Assembly: GCA_013141125.1 (NCBI GenBank)
Contig: JABFRO010000001.1
Coordinates: 496,001 to 560,000 of the forward strand
DNA length: 64,000 bases
Reading direction: 5' to 3'
From: Methylophilaceae bacterium
GTDB lineage: Bacteria > Pseudomonadota > Gammaproteobacteria > Burkholderiales > Methylophilaceae
Positions 20,801 to 29,180 of this stretch are shown one piece after another. The first letter of the stretch is position 1, and each line of letters begins with the position of its first letter. The notes under the pieces were generated by a model. That model did no database searches, was not told the origin of the DNA, and was given only the letters and a program-made list of their open reading frames with translations. The translations under genes were made by a program, and so were the position numbers.

Positions 20801-23684
20801 ACCGTACATAGCCGCCTTCACGAATATCCACTTCGCACTGCATCAGCCCCAAGGCATTGGTTTTGCCCCGGCACACTTCGCCCAAATCCTGGCTTTGCGG
20901 CACTTCTTCATAGCTATAAAATCCGCCCAGAATGCGCTTGCGATGCACCAGACTCCATTCGCGCGTGCCGCTGATGGTTACCGGCACATAGGCCTGCGGC
21001 TTGCCATCCAGCCCCAGCGCCACCGCGACAATTTTGCGTTTGCCGCGCAAGCTCGCCCAATCCAGCACTTGCGCGCCTACCGCAATATTGGCCGGCCAGA
21101 TTTCGGCTGATCCGGCAATGGTTTGCGTTTCCCCATTGGGATCATTGAAGCTCATTTCCGCCTGCATATGCGTAGGCTCGTCGGCATAGCCGGAAAGTGG
21201 AATGGTGACCTTGGCACCGCCTTGCGCATCCAGTTTGATCTTCTGTTTATCTGCTACCAACTCATGGTAGCGGCTTCCCCACCAGCCGCGATTAATGCCA
21301 AAGTTGAACTCGCGGTACTGCGGAAAATGCAGATAGCTGCTGGACATCAAAGCGGAAACTTCCACTTCCTGATTGGCTGCACCACCGCCATTCAGATAAG
21401 CCAGCAACAGGCGTAATGGCACGGCTTTCACATGCGCTAAACGCGGTGTTTCCGGCATAATGCTGCCCTTGAAAGCGGGCAACCTGAATTCAGAAACGCG
21501 GAAACTGCTGCTGTCATAATCTTCTGTAGCCCCCATCTGGATAATATATTCACCCAGCTTGGCAGTTTCAGGAATCTGCCATTGGCTGGTTGCCGTACCG
21601 CGTGCATCCCAGGTCAGCGGCAAGGTGATTGAAGTATCACCGCCTTGCAGCGCAATGGTCATGGTCTTGGGCAAATCAGCCGCCTTTGGATAGCTGAAAC
21701 CGTGCACATGGGGGATGCGCGCAATATGCTTCATGGAAACCGTTTCACCGGCGCGCAGCAAGCTGCGATCCAATATGGTGTGGATTTTGGGCGACTGTAT
21801 GCTGCTCCAGGTATCCACATTAAAACGCCACGGCTCTATGCCGTTGATCCAATCCGAGCGCACAAAGGAAAAATCCTCGCCCAGTTTGGCGGTGGCAAAA
21901 TAAATGTCATCGCCTGTGCATTTGCCGCGTTGCGCCAATTGCATCTCAAACAGTGCCACGCCTTGTTTATCCGTCACGCCGTGTTGCAAAACGGCACCAT
22001 TGCAGCCAAAAATCTGTACTTCGGCTTTGGCTACCGGCTTGCCACTGGATAGCGAAGTCACCCATACCAGGCTGTTATCGCGGCCCTTTTTCAGATGCAC
22101 CGCCATGTCCGTCACCAGTGCCTGCGAGCGCACATACATGGGCTTGGGATGTTTGAGCAGCGCGCTGCCCAGCTGCTGCGAGGCAATTTCCACCACATAA
22201 AAACCGGGCTTGCTCAGGGGAATACCCATCACCTCAAACGCACGGCTGCCATTCGGCTTGGGCATGGTGATGGCTGGCGCAGCGCGGTTGCTTGCCAGAT
22301 AGGAAAGTTCACGCGGATAGTTCACATCCTGCAAAGCCTGGACCGGCGTTTCTTCGTCGCCCTCCAACGTTCTGCGGGTGAGTTTGGCTTTGGCTTTATT
22401 TTCAATCGGCGCGGTTTGCTGCTCGAATTTTTCCAGCGCGTTCATGGTGTTAATCATGGCGGCACCATCACTCTGGCGCAACACGCGCAGATGGAGCTTG
22501 GCCTCCACATTGCGCAAAGTCACCGGTAAAATCCCCCCCTCTTTCAGCTCCAAAATACCAAAATCAGCGGCAAACTTGGCCAGCGGCGGATAGCCCGCCA
22601 CCCGCGTTTTAAGCGGAAAACTGGCGGCATTGCTCAAACTGCGGCCACTCAAATCCTTAAACTCTGGCGGCAGGGTAATAGTGTAACTGGTATCCGCCGC
22701 AAACGGCCCCTTGAATACCACTTCGCTCACGCTATCCTGCTGTCCATCCTGATATCTGAGCACCAGCAATTTGCGCCCGGCTGCCAGAATTGCGGCTTTG
22801 GTGGCAGGGGAATCTTCAAATGGTTTGCGCTCCACCTTGGCGCTTTTCAGCAGAATTTTTTCCGCCAGCGCGCGGCTGACATTTTCAGAAAACAGCAAAC
22901 GAATATCGGAGAAAGGCGAACATGGGCGATTAGGCTTTCCCCGCTCGCAAGTCAGTTCGGCTCGGAACACTGGACGTACTTCATAAGCAACCGTGTCATT
23001 TTCCTGCAAGATAGCGTCATTTTCCGACGCTATTCCTCGCCCCCACACCAGGCTGACCTTGGCTCCCGGTGGCAAAGGTCTGGTACACTGCACACCAAGA
23101 TTGAACTGGCTATCATTTAGCGCATTTTTCAGTCGTTGAAAATCAGCTGCAGGTAAAAATTTAACCGCAATACGCTCGCCAACACCTTCAGCTTCGCAAT
23201 AAGCAAACTGCTCCACACTGGTCTGCTTCACCGCTACCGAAGTTTGAATCAGAAACGCCTGATTTTCCTCAATTCGTGCGTTGCGAGTTGGCTGTATGCG
23301 CGTGATCCAAGGCCCGGGCGTAAAGAACTCGAAATGGCTTTGGCCAGAAATACGGATGCCTTTATCACCTTTAAACTGGGGCTTGAGGGTAAAGCTACAC
23401 TTTTCACCTGAAGCGAGTTTACGACTGAGGGTATAAGTCCAGGTGTTTGGACTGCTCCAGCGACTGAGCCCACTCACCGGACAGCTCGCTGCATAAGGTG
23501 CTGGCGCATCCGTTTCGCCCAGCTTAACCACATCAGCGCTAAACATGACCACTGCTCTATTCGGCTCACGCACCTCCCCCTGCGGCGAGAAATCACGTAC
23601 ATAAACATTGGCAGCAGTAGCCGGATTTATAGACCATCCCAATAACCAAAGACTAAAAAAAGCCTTGGAAAAACATGTTGTCAT
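17850..23684 (-). CDS. Bacterial alpha-2-macroglobulin
   Basis: 1944 residues, ATG at 23684 with GGGAGTGAG upstream. A cleavable signal peptide (WLLGWSINPATAAN) without lipobox suggests a periplasmic rather than lipid-anchored form; E. coli YfhM is a lipoprotein and shorter. Repeated macroglobulin beta-domains fill the first two thirds. The thioester motif CLEQ is at Cys1447-Gln1450 (NYPYSCLEQKVS), inside a helical thioester domain. Such proteins trap invading proteases and work with PBP1C in envelope repair. An in-frame run of hexanucleotides near residue 1715-1725 encodes a short QN repeat. The usual neighbour pbpC is displaced by the N-ATPase operon. Confidence 0.95.
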   Translation of the reverse strand: MTTCFSKAFFSLWLLGWSINPATAANVYVRDFSPQGEVREPNRAVVMFSADVVKLGETDAPAPYAASCPVSGLSRWSSPNTWTYTLSRKLASGEKCSFTLKPQFKGDKGIRISGQSHFEFFTPGPWITRIQPTRNARIEENQAFLIQTSVAVKQTSVEQFAYCEAEGVGERIAVKFLPAADFQRLKNALNDSQFNLGVQCTRPLPPGAKVSLVWGRGIASENDAILQENDTVAYEVRPVFRAELTCERGKPNRPCSPFSDIRLLFSENVSRALAEKILLKSAKVERKPFEDSPATKAAILAAGRKLLVLRYQDGQQDSVSEVVFKGPFAADTSYTITLPPEFKDLSGRSLSNAASFPLKTRVAGYPPLAKFAADFGILELKEGGILPVTLRNVEAKLHLRVLRQSDGAAMINTMNALEKFEQQTAPIENKAKAKLTRRTLEGDEETPVQALQDVNYPRELSYLASNRAAPAITMPKPNGSRAFEVMGIPLSKPGFYVVEIASQQLGSALLKHPKPMYVRSQALVTDMAVHLKKGRDNSLVWVTSLSSGKPVAKAEVQIFGCNGAVLQHGVTDKQGVALFEMQLAQRGKCTGDDIYFATAKLGEDFSFVRSDWINGIEPWRFNVDTWSSIQSPKIHTILDRSLLRAGETVSMKHIARIPHVHGFSYPKAADLPKTMTIALQGGDTSITLPLTWDARGTATSQWQIPETAKLGEYIIQMGATEDYDSSSFRVSEFRLPAFKGSIMPETPRLAHVKAVPLRLLLAYLNGGGAANQEVEVSALMSSSYLHFPQYREFNFGINRGWWGSRYHELVADKQKIKLDAQGGAKVTIPLSGYADEPTHMQAEMSFNDPNGETQTIAGSAEIWPANIAVGAQVLDWASLRGKRKIVAVALGLDGKPQAYVPVTISGTREWSLVHRKRILGGFYSYEEVPQSQDLGEVCRGKTNALGLMQCEVDIREGGYVRLHVLGQDKQGNASQADTGFYSSNNDIWFTQEDQDRMEVIPERREYEVGDTAKLQVHTPFNTSTALVSVEREGIVQHFVQTLHRGDAVIKIPVGENWGPNVVVSVLAVRGRIVEVPWYSFFDWGWRSPGAWWQAMRTGVPQATAMVDLARPSFKFGMTRLDIGRKGNALKVTVTTDKAVYQPRAKVQVDIQVQRPNGKPVAAGTEVTVAAVDRALLELSPNPSWKLLEAMMQERAYLVETSTAQMQVIGKRHFGKKALPAGGGGGAQTSRELFDTLLYWNPRVKLDANGRAKISVPLNDSMTAFKIVAIADAETGLFGSGEAEITSTQEVQITSSLPPLVREGDHYRAWVSVRNATKSEMKLTLRGNAGKQTLSPQSISLAAGGATEVAWNLSVPNDVEKLAWQIDAVDSDGKSRDSIKLVQKVQPKVPVTVQQASFMQLTAPYSVETVLPQGALPGKGGVEVHLTAKLSQQTAGIRSYFENYPYSCLEQKVSIATGLQDGKRWDEISHNLDGYLDAKGFAQFFPGMGAGSEALTGYVLTMAHLSQQSLPSETEDKMQKALLDFAEGRIKSSASWFWGEREYLPERRLSALAALAYSGKVQGRMLQAYEFKPIKMATTTVIDWYALLKRVADAPDRNNRLKAIERELRNRMSYVGGRLVFTTEKNDHWWWLMTDGEINAVRLLQLAMDDAVWQADLPALMRGAMLRQTQGHWQTTMANSWGSVALREFGQRFEHAEVTGVTTASLEVAGDASTSPSPSQNQNQNQNRAQYRWTNVAISKQTPPAQIKPGQDSTQLNLNWPKQSASFKLNHQGSGQPWVSIFVKAALPGKTVASGYSVQRSISPIKQAVAGVWSRGDLVRVRLDIDASVAMSWVALSDPIPGGASILGNTARDSGIDQQGENHYDGKNNAWPSYTERGLGFFRAYFDYVPQGHFWYEYTLRLNNPGEFSLPATRVEAMYAPELFGQLINGNLKVENLLPVQTANQ
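18508..18537. repeat. In-frame TTTTGG hexanucleotide repeat in the macroglobulin gene
   Basis: On the plus strand, GGTTTTGG units recur four times in a row, followed by imperfect GGCTTGGGCTTGG units. On the coding strand they encode SPSPS followed by QNQNQNQN. As the unit is six bases, slippage would change linker length without shifting the frame. It falls between globular domains near the C-terminus. Confidence 0.8.
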
Positions 23685-23738
23685 AACCGCTCACTCCCTA
23701 GCCACGTACTCAAATCAACAAGATCGCCCAAAGGTGTT

Positions 23739-24362
23739 TCAACTATGGCCTTGATCCAGGTCATCGCTTATCCAGTCCTGCACCAGTTCAAGCCTGACCA
23801 GCGGACTATCCAATTCGAGCATACGCTGTTTTTCCTGTAGCGACATGGCGAGAATTTCGCACCAGCGGTTGGATACCCAGCTGCAATCCTCAAATTTGTA
23901 GGGTTTTACAAACGGCAGTTTGGATTCTTCCATGCCCTGCTCCAGCAGCGATTCAACCAGCTGCCTGAGCATCTCCGCGATATTTTTCAGATCATCAGGA
24001 ATGTTTAGTTCAAGGTCGTTGGCAATATCCTCCACATCCCCGAGCCACAAGCCACCCGCTTGCTGCCTGGCGCTGTGGATGCGAAACCGGTTAATGCCAC
24101 GGCAGACAATATTCATCAACCCAACCTGGGTGACATCCGCCTCCATAATCATGAAGGTAGTGCCAACCCGTGTAAATGGCAGCGCGTTACGCGTCTCATT
24201 GGCAAATTCAGGCCTATGCACCACCAGACCGAATGGTGTCTGGTTACGCAGACAAGCACTCACCATATCAAGATAACGCGTCTCAAAAATACGCAATGGC
24301 AACAGACCGTCAGGAAAAATAACGATATTCAGCGGAAACAAGGGCAGGGAGTAGAGTGTCAT
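23739..24362 (-). CDS. LON substrate-binding-domain protein
   Basis: 207 residues if it starts at ATG 24362 (MTLYSLPLFPLNIVIFPDG); a longer reading from 24482 adds 40 residues unlike the family. The segment LPLFPLNIVIFPDGLLPLRI followed by FETRYLDMV is the hallmark of the N-terminal domain of Lon. No AAA+ or Ser-Lys protease domain follows, so this is a stand-alone LON-domain protein, widespread in proteobacteria and of unsettled function. The predicted protein is cytoplasmic. No clear ribosome site precedes the chosen start. Confidence 0.85.
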   Translation of the reverse strand: MTLYSLPLFPLNIVIFPDGLLPLRIFETRYLDMVSACLRNQTPFGLVVHRPEFANETRNALPFTRVGTTFMIMEADVTQVGLMNIVCRGINRFRIHSARQQAGGLWLGDVEDIANDLELNIPDDLKNIAEMLRQLVESLLEQGMEESKLPFVKPYKFEDCSWVSNRWCEILAMSLQEKQRMLELDSPLVRLELVQDWISDDLDQGHS

Positions 24363-24500
24363 AACGTGGGGTTGAGTAATGCAGGCAGATACCTTGCTTA
24401 CTCGAATTTTGACCATGTAATTAGATGTGCCATTATCATAGCCCTGATGCGAGTTGGTGTGCAAATACACAACTATTTGCACACCGTGCTCGCTTTTAAT

Positions 24501-26144
24501 TTAAGGTGTGGATTCTCTATCGGTTACCTTATTGGCAACTCCCCACATAAAATGCGTTTGCAATCTACCAAAAAACAAATCCTCAGTGCCTGTCAATTTT
24601 CCATAATCTGGATACCGACCTTGAGTAGTCGTTGGTAAATTACCCAATTTATCCGCCGGATAAGCAGCCGCCTTGTGGCAAGTCATGCAGTTGGTTTTAA
24701 GACCATTGCCTTCGTGTACATAGGGCGCTATCGCTTTGTCTTGCGCATCGCGAATAAAAATATTCACCCCATCTATCTTCCCTTTAGCACCGTAAACAGC
24801 TTTTAAATCATCCGGTAATCCAAAAGCACCTTCCAGATAGGGGTTGGAGCTGATAATCGCTTCGTTCGCATGTGTTGCGCGGCTGGCAGGAGTGAGGTAA
24901 TCATAACCTACACCAATCTTGAAATATGAAAGTGGCTTCCAGTCTTTTTGTAAGAAACGGCTCTTCAAATCTGGGGGGATTCCCAAATCAGCAGATGTTT
25001 GCTTATCTTTCGGTTGCCACCAAAAGGTTTGCCATGTCCAATCATCGACCTCTCTGGTTGCAATGTGCATGGAAGTAAGAAGTGCATAATCACCTTCTTT
25101 AATATCACTTATATTGGGACCCATTAGCTCGCTGAGAATACCGGTTTTAAGCGCATCAGCCATGGCTTTGCTGATTTTGAAATAGTGAAAATCATTGACA
25201 CTCACAACCGGCAATTTCTTTCCATTGCGACCATAAAACGTCTGCGTTAAAGATACTCCTGGTGCTACGATTACAGCTTCTTGCGTCCATGTACGCTCCC
25301 CTGCTACGCGGGTGTTGGCATTTGCCGGCGATAATATAGTGTTGATCGACACTGGATTTACTACGCCTATATTCTCTTTCCAGCGGCCAATAATAGTGGC
25401 TCCCTTGCCCTTTACAATGGTATAAGCTGGTTTAATCATGGTGCCCCTGGTCTCATTGAAGGGCAATGCTGTCGCACCGCCCGCCAGTATGCTTTTCAGT
25501 TTGTATTGCTTGACCAGTTTCCCGCTTGTATCCGGTTCAATCAAGGTATCAACAATCCATTTGCTGATTTCAGTGCTGTATTTCACGTCGCTAACGATAG
25601 ACTCTGCAAGCGCTCTGTCGTTCTGAGTGGCCTCTGCCGGAAGTGCTAACGCGGAAGTGAAACGAGTCGCATCGTGTGGAGACTGTTGGCTTGGGGGTGC
25701 CAGACTTCGTAAAATAGCTCGTGAGCGCGTAAGTTGAGGTATACCTGAACGCTTGCTGGCACTTGTTGCCTGTGTATTTTGAAATTGAATAAACTTTTGA
25801 TTAAGCGGTGGCACTGCCTCATCCAGTGTGTGCCAAGTGTCATAAACCCGAATCGTCTCACCATTTTCGCTATAAACCGGCCGCATCAACCCGGCAAACA
25901 GACGCCAGCCATGTTCTTTCATCGCGCTGCGATTATCTGCCGCTTTCCATTGTTCAATATCCGCAACCGACCGGTAAGTTGATTTACCTGGCGTAATATC
26001 GGTTAATGGTACAACTGGAACATTAGTTGGTAAAACGGGTAAGGCCAGAGCGGAGGTGGCGCTGGCAAACAATAATGTAGAAATTAATACTTTACGTTTT
26101 TTACACATAAATTTGTTCGCATTAGATAATTTTAGAATACACAT
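24501..26144 (-). CDS. Periplasmic mono-haem c-type protein, unknown function
   Basis: 547 residues; ATG at 26144 is favoured by AAGGGG seven bases upstream, although a second ATG at 26108 (MCKKRKV) would give a more standard signal peptide (LISTLLFASATSALA). The protein has one CxxCH haem c site near the C-terminus (Cys486, Cys489, His490, in NCMTCHKAAAYPA). The first 480 residues hold no domain I recognise; they are Trp/Tyr-rich towards WTWQTFWWQP. It could be a periplasmic electron-transfer or substrate-oxidising protein. No cytochrome or dehydrogenase partner is adjacent. Confidence 0.8.
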   Translation of the reverse strand: MCILKLSNANKFMCKKRKVLISTLLFASATSALALPVLPTNVPVVPLTDITPGKSTYRSVADIEQWKAADNRSAMKEHGWRLFAGLMRPVYSENGETIRVYDTWHTLDEAVPPLNQKFIQFQNTQATSASKRSGIPQLTRSRAILRSLAPPSQQSPHDATRFTSALALPAEATQNDRALAESIVSDVKYSTEISKWIVDTLIEPDTSGKLVKQYKLKSILAGGATALPFNETRGTMIKPAYTIVKGKGATIIGRWKENIGVVNPVSINTILSPANANTRVAGERTWTQEAVIVAPGVSLTQTFYGRNGKKLPVVSVNDFHYFKISKAMADALKTGILSELMGPNISDIKEGDYALLTSMHIATREVDDWTWQTFWWQPKDKQTSADLGIPPDLKSRFLQKDWKPLSYFKIGVGYDYLTPASRATHANEAIISSNPYLEGAFGLPDDLKAVYGAKGKIDGVNIFIRDAQDKAIAPYVHEGNGLKTNCMTCHKAAAYPADKLGNLPTTTQGRYPDYGKLTGTEDLFFGRLQTHFMWGVANKVTDRESTP

Positions 26145-26507
26145 TACAGTCCCCTTATAAGCTCAGATGAGAGATGAACGAAAATAACGCAGTGATATTT
26201 CAATAAATAAATTCAGGAATTATGCCTCTTATTTATCTACTGAATATTCTGAATCCTTGCGTTTAGGGAGGCAATGATAGGCCTTGGTATGGTTATTAAA
26301 AGGTAATTTTTCACAAAACCATAAAATAACTGAAAGATTGCGCCAAGACAGCGCCCATTGAAATTTTTATGAAATAAACGGCTAACTAAGCATGCGGTAT
26401 AAATAGCGGCAAGACACATGCCTGAAGTTTACGCATCTTAGATGAAGCGCAACAATATGCACCTTGGATGAGGCACGAATAGCCGTGAATTCATGTTGTT
26501 TCACGTA
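26145..26507. other. Intergenic gap, no gene seen
   Basis: 363 bases between the c-type protein and dhaK. It is AT-rich, and the longest open frame (60 codons on the minus strand) has no ribosome site or recognisable motif. It presumably holds the promoter of the c-type gene and the end of the dha transcript. I see no strong terminator hairpin. Confidence 0.5.
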
Positions 26508-27497
26508 CTATTTACCCCAGCGCAAGGCTGGGGTATGTACCGGTGCATCCCAATACTGGAGAATTTCATCATCCAGTAGACACACCGTAATCGAGGCACC
26601 TGCCATATCCAGCGCGGTGATGTAGTTGCCAACCAGGGAGCGGCTGATAATCAACCCGTGCTGTTGCAAAAGCTTTGCGGCAGCATTGTAGATGACGTAG
26701 AGTTCCATCAAGGGCGTTGCGCCAAAGCCATTAATCAATAGCAAAATTTTGCTCCCTGCTACGGGTTGCAGATCATGCCAAATAGCGGCGACCAAATCAG
26801 CGACTATTTCATCAACAGAACGCATGGCTTCGCGGCGGCGACCTGGTTCGCCATGTATACCGACCCCCATTTCGAGCTCTGTTTCGTTTATATCAAAGGT
26901 GGGTCGTCCAGCAGCTGGCACGGTGCAACTGGTAAGCGCAACGCCCATAGAAGCGGTGCGACTGTTGACCTTATCACCAAGCACTTTGCAGGTCGCCAAA
27001 TCCGCACCTGTTTCCGCAAAACTACCCACCACTTTTTCAACAATTAACGTACCAGCCACGCCACGCCGTCCGGTGGTATAAGTCGAATTTACTACGGCCA
27101 CATCATCGCTAATCAGCACGGTAGCGTGTTCATAAGGTAGCATTTCTGCCGCCATTTCAAAGTTCATCACATCGCCTGCGTAGTTTTTGACAATGAAAAG
27201 TATGCCTTTTCCACTCTCGACGGCTTCGGCAGCCGCCAGCATCTGGTCTGGTGTGGGCGAAGTAAACACATGACCGGGACAGGCGGCATCCAACATGCCA
27301 TGGCCTATATACCCGGTATGCAATGGCTCATGACCGGAACCACCACCGGAAATCAGGGCGACTTTCTGGACTGATTTTTGCGCCCTACAGACAAAATTGG
27401 GATCAAAATGCAGTGTGACCAAATCCTGATGCGCTGCGGCAAAACCGGATAAGCTTTCAGCCAGAAAATCATCAACATGATTGATAAATTTTTTCAT
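26508..27497 (-). CDS. dhaK: Dihydroxyacetone kinase, DhaK subunit
   Basis: 329 residues from ATG 27497 (MKKFINHVDDFLAES), which has AAGGAG upstream and overlaps the dhaL stop in ATGA. DhaK binds dihydroxyacetone covalently through a histidine, here in GIHGEPGRR. Other family stretches are ALISGGGSGHEPLHTGYIG near residue 48, KNYAGDVMNFEMA, and RRGVAGTLIVEKV. The product is dihydroxyacetone phosphate for glycolysis and gluconeogenesis. It is the last gene of glk-dhaL-dhaK. No PTS-type phosphodonor subunit DhaM is in the window. Confidence 0.95.
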   Translation of the reverse strand: MKKFINHVDDFLAESLSGFAAAHQDLVTLHFDPNFVCRAQKSVQKVALISGGGSGHEPLHTGYIGHGMLDAACPGHVFTSPTPDQMLAAAEAVESGKGILFIVKNYAGDVMNFEMAAEMLPYEHATVLISDDVAVVNSTYTTGRRGVAGTLIVEKVVGSFAETGADLATCKVLGDKVNSRTASMGVALTSCTVPAAGRPTFDINETELEMGVGIHGEPGRRREAMRSVDEIVADLVAAIWHDLQPVAGSKILLLINGFGATPLMELYVIYNAAAKLLQQHGLIISRSLVGNYITALDMAGASITVCLLDDEILQYWDAPVHTPALRWGK

Positions 27498-28144
27498 ATG
27501 AGGCTCCTTACTTGTTTTAACGATAACGCCAAATCGCATACGGCGGTTATCATCACCTGGCTGCTTTTTGCCCCCGGGTCTATATGGCCGATGACACGTT
27601 CGCCCAATTGTGCAGCGCGGCCTTTGCTGGCGATCATGACTTTGGTTGATTGCATGCCCAGGCTGGCTTCCTGCTTCAGCGCTTGCAGCAGACTGGCGAA
27701 ATCGGCACCCTGTCCGGCTAGCGCAGTAAATTTTCCAGCTACCGGAATCAACACATCCAGCATGGTTTTTTCACCAATATCGGCTTTGCCACGGCTTTTG
27801 ATTGCATCCACTCCGGCAGTAAATGCGACGGCAATTTCCGTTAGCGTTTCACCGCCATGCTCCTTTACCGATTTAGCCATGGCAATAAAGAAACTGGCTA
27901 TCAGCGGCCCGGAAGCCCCGCCTATGGTAGATAACAATTTCATGCCTATCCGTTGCAAAACCACATCAGGAGTTAAACCAGCCAACTCATCCTGCAAGCC
28001 AATAACCACTGCGCTACCACGTTTGATATTGATGAAGTGATCACCATCGCCGATTTCTCTATCCAGGGATTCAATCTCGGCTTCATGCGTCAAAATTGCG
28101 GCATTCACTGCTTGTGCTGCTTTTAAAATAAATTCCGTATTCAT
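27494..28144 (-). CDS. dhaL: Dihydroxyacetone kinase, DhaL subunit
   Basis: 216 residues. DhaL carries the nucleotide: the ADP/Mg-binding loop is REIGDGDHFINIKRG (about 30-44) with its aspartates, and GGASGPLIASFF is a second conserved element. It transfers phosphate to dihydroxyacetone held by DhaK. It overlaps both the glucokinase stop and the dhaK start by four bases (ATGA). In PTS-type systems DhaL is re-phosphorylated by DhaM; without dhaM nearby it could use ATP directly, as in fused DhaK-DhaL enzymes, or DhaM could be encoded elsewhere. Confidence 0.94.
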   Translation of the reverse strand: MNTEFILKAAQAVNAAILTHEAEIESLDREIGDGDHFINIKRGSAVVIGLQDELAGLTPDVVLQRIGMKLLSTIGGASGPLIASFFIAMAKSVKEHGGETLTEIAVAFTAGVDAIKSRGKADIGEKTMLDVLIPVAGKFTALAGQGADFASLLQALKQEASLGMQSTKVMIASKGRAAQLGERVIGHIDPGAKSSQVMITAVCDLALSLKQVRSLI

Positions 28145-29094
28145 GCCAAGCTCATTTCTGCCAATAAAGCCGCACCAATAATCCCCGCCTGATCACCAGC
28201 GTCCGAAATTTTAATGCTGACTTTATGGCGTAAAACAGGGATTAAATCGGCTTCCAAGCGTTCTTCAAAAGCGGCTTGCATTAGCGGCCATGCTTGGCTC
28301 ATGCCACCGCCAATCACCACTTGCGGCACATCTACGACCTTAAGGATATGCGCTAGAGCCTGTGCCAAACTGGCACCAGCTAAACGATAGGCTTGCAGTG
28401 CGTGTTTGTCACCTGCGTGTGCAAAATTGGCGATTGCGTCGGCGCTGGCTTGTTTTCCTGATGCCGATTCATAGCTAACAACAACACCGCTAGCGGAGGC
28501 GTATTGCTCCATACAGCCGTAATTTCCGCAGCCGCATAATCTGGCTTGCGGATTTTTTTCTATTGGATCAATGATGATATGTCCGACTTCCATGGCGACA
28601 CCGTGTTGTCCTGAAAACGGCTTGCCTGCGTGTATTAATCCGCCACCTACGCCTGTACCCAATCCAAGGTAAATCAGGCTTTCCGTCTCATTTTTGTTCA
28701 GTCGAAATTCACCATAAGCGGCGGCGAGTGCATCGTTTTCTACAATAACAGGCAAACCGATCGCAGAAGATAAATCTTGTGCTAAATCTACATCACGCAA
28801 GCCGGGTAAATTGGGCGATTGCGCTACGAGGCCATTAGCTGGGTCGATAAAACCAGGAAAGCCTATGCCAACTGCGGTGATTTGTGGGTAAGCCAATATG
28901 GCCTCTTTAAGCGCGTGGCTGGTAATTTCAATGATTTTTTGCCAGGCGATAGCTGGAGCATGCGTTTTGCAAAGTGTGGCAAAGTCGGCATGCGTGCGTT
29001 TTTCATAAACCAATTGCAAACCTTGCACCACGCCTACACGTAAATTGGTGCCGCCTATATCAACACCGGCCACGTAATTTGATTGATTTGACAT
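28141..29094 (-). CDS. ROK-family sugar kinase, probable glucokinase
   Basis: 317 residues from ATG 29094 (MSNQSNYVAGVDIGG); a GTG at 29157 would extend it without family resemblance. The phosphate-binding GVDIGGTNLRVGVV is at about residues 10-23. The catalytic ENDALAAAYGE and the zinc-binding ROK signature CGCGNYGCMEQYASASG are clear. There is no N-terminal DNA-binding domain, so it is a kinase and not a repressor. Glucose released by the two neighbouring GH57 enzymes is a likely substrate; another hexose cannot be excluded. First gene of the glk-dhaL-dhaK overlap chain. Confidence 0.9.
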   Translation of the reverse strand: MSNQSNYVAGVDIGGTNLRVGVVQGLQLVYEKRTHADFATLCKTHAPAIAWQKIIEITSHALKEAILAYPQITAVGIGFPGFIDPANGLVAQSPNLPGLRDVDLAQDLSSAIGLPVIVENDALAAAYGEFRLNKNETESLIYLGLGTGVGGGLIHAGKPFSGQHGVAMEVGHIIIDPIEKNPQARLCGCGNYGCMEQYASASGVVVSYESASGKQASADAIANFAHAGDKHALQAYRLAGASLAQALAHILKVVDVPQVVIGGGMSQAWPLMQAAFEERLEADLIPVLRHKVSIKISDAGDQAGIIGAALLAEMSLA

Positions 29095-29180
29095 AAAGAT
29101 TAATTGGGAGTTATTGCGGATGCGGTGGACGGTGGGCAAAGAAGAGCATTTGCCCACCCACTGATTAAATCTAAAATGAA

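Noticed and set aside
26237-26419. 60-codon minus-strand open frame between the c-type protein and dhaK
   Set aside because: No ribosome site, no recognisable motif, weak composition.
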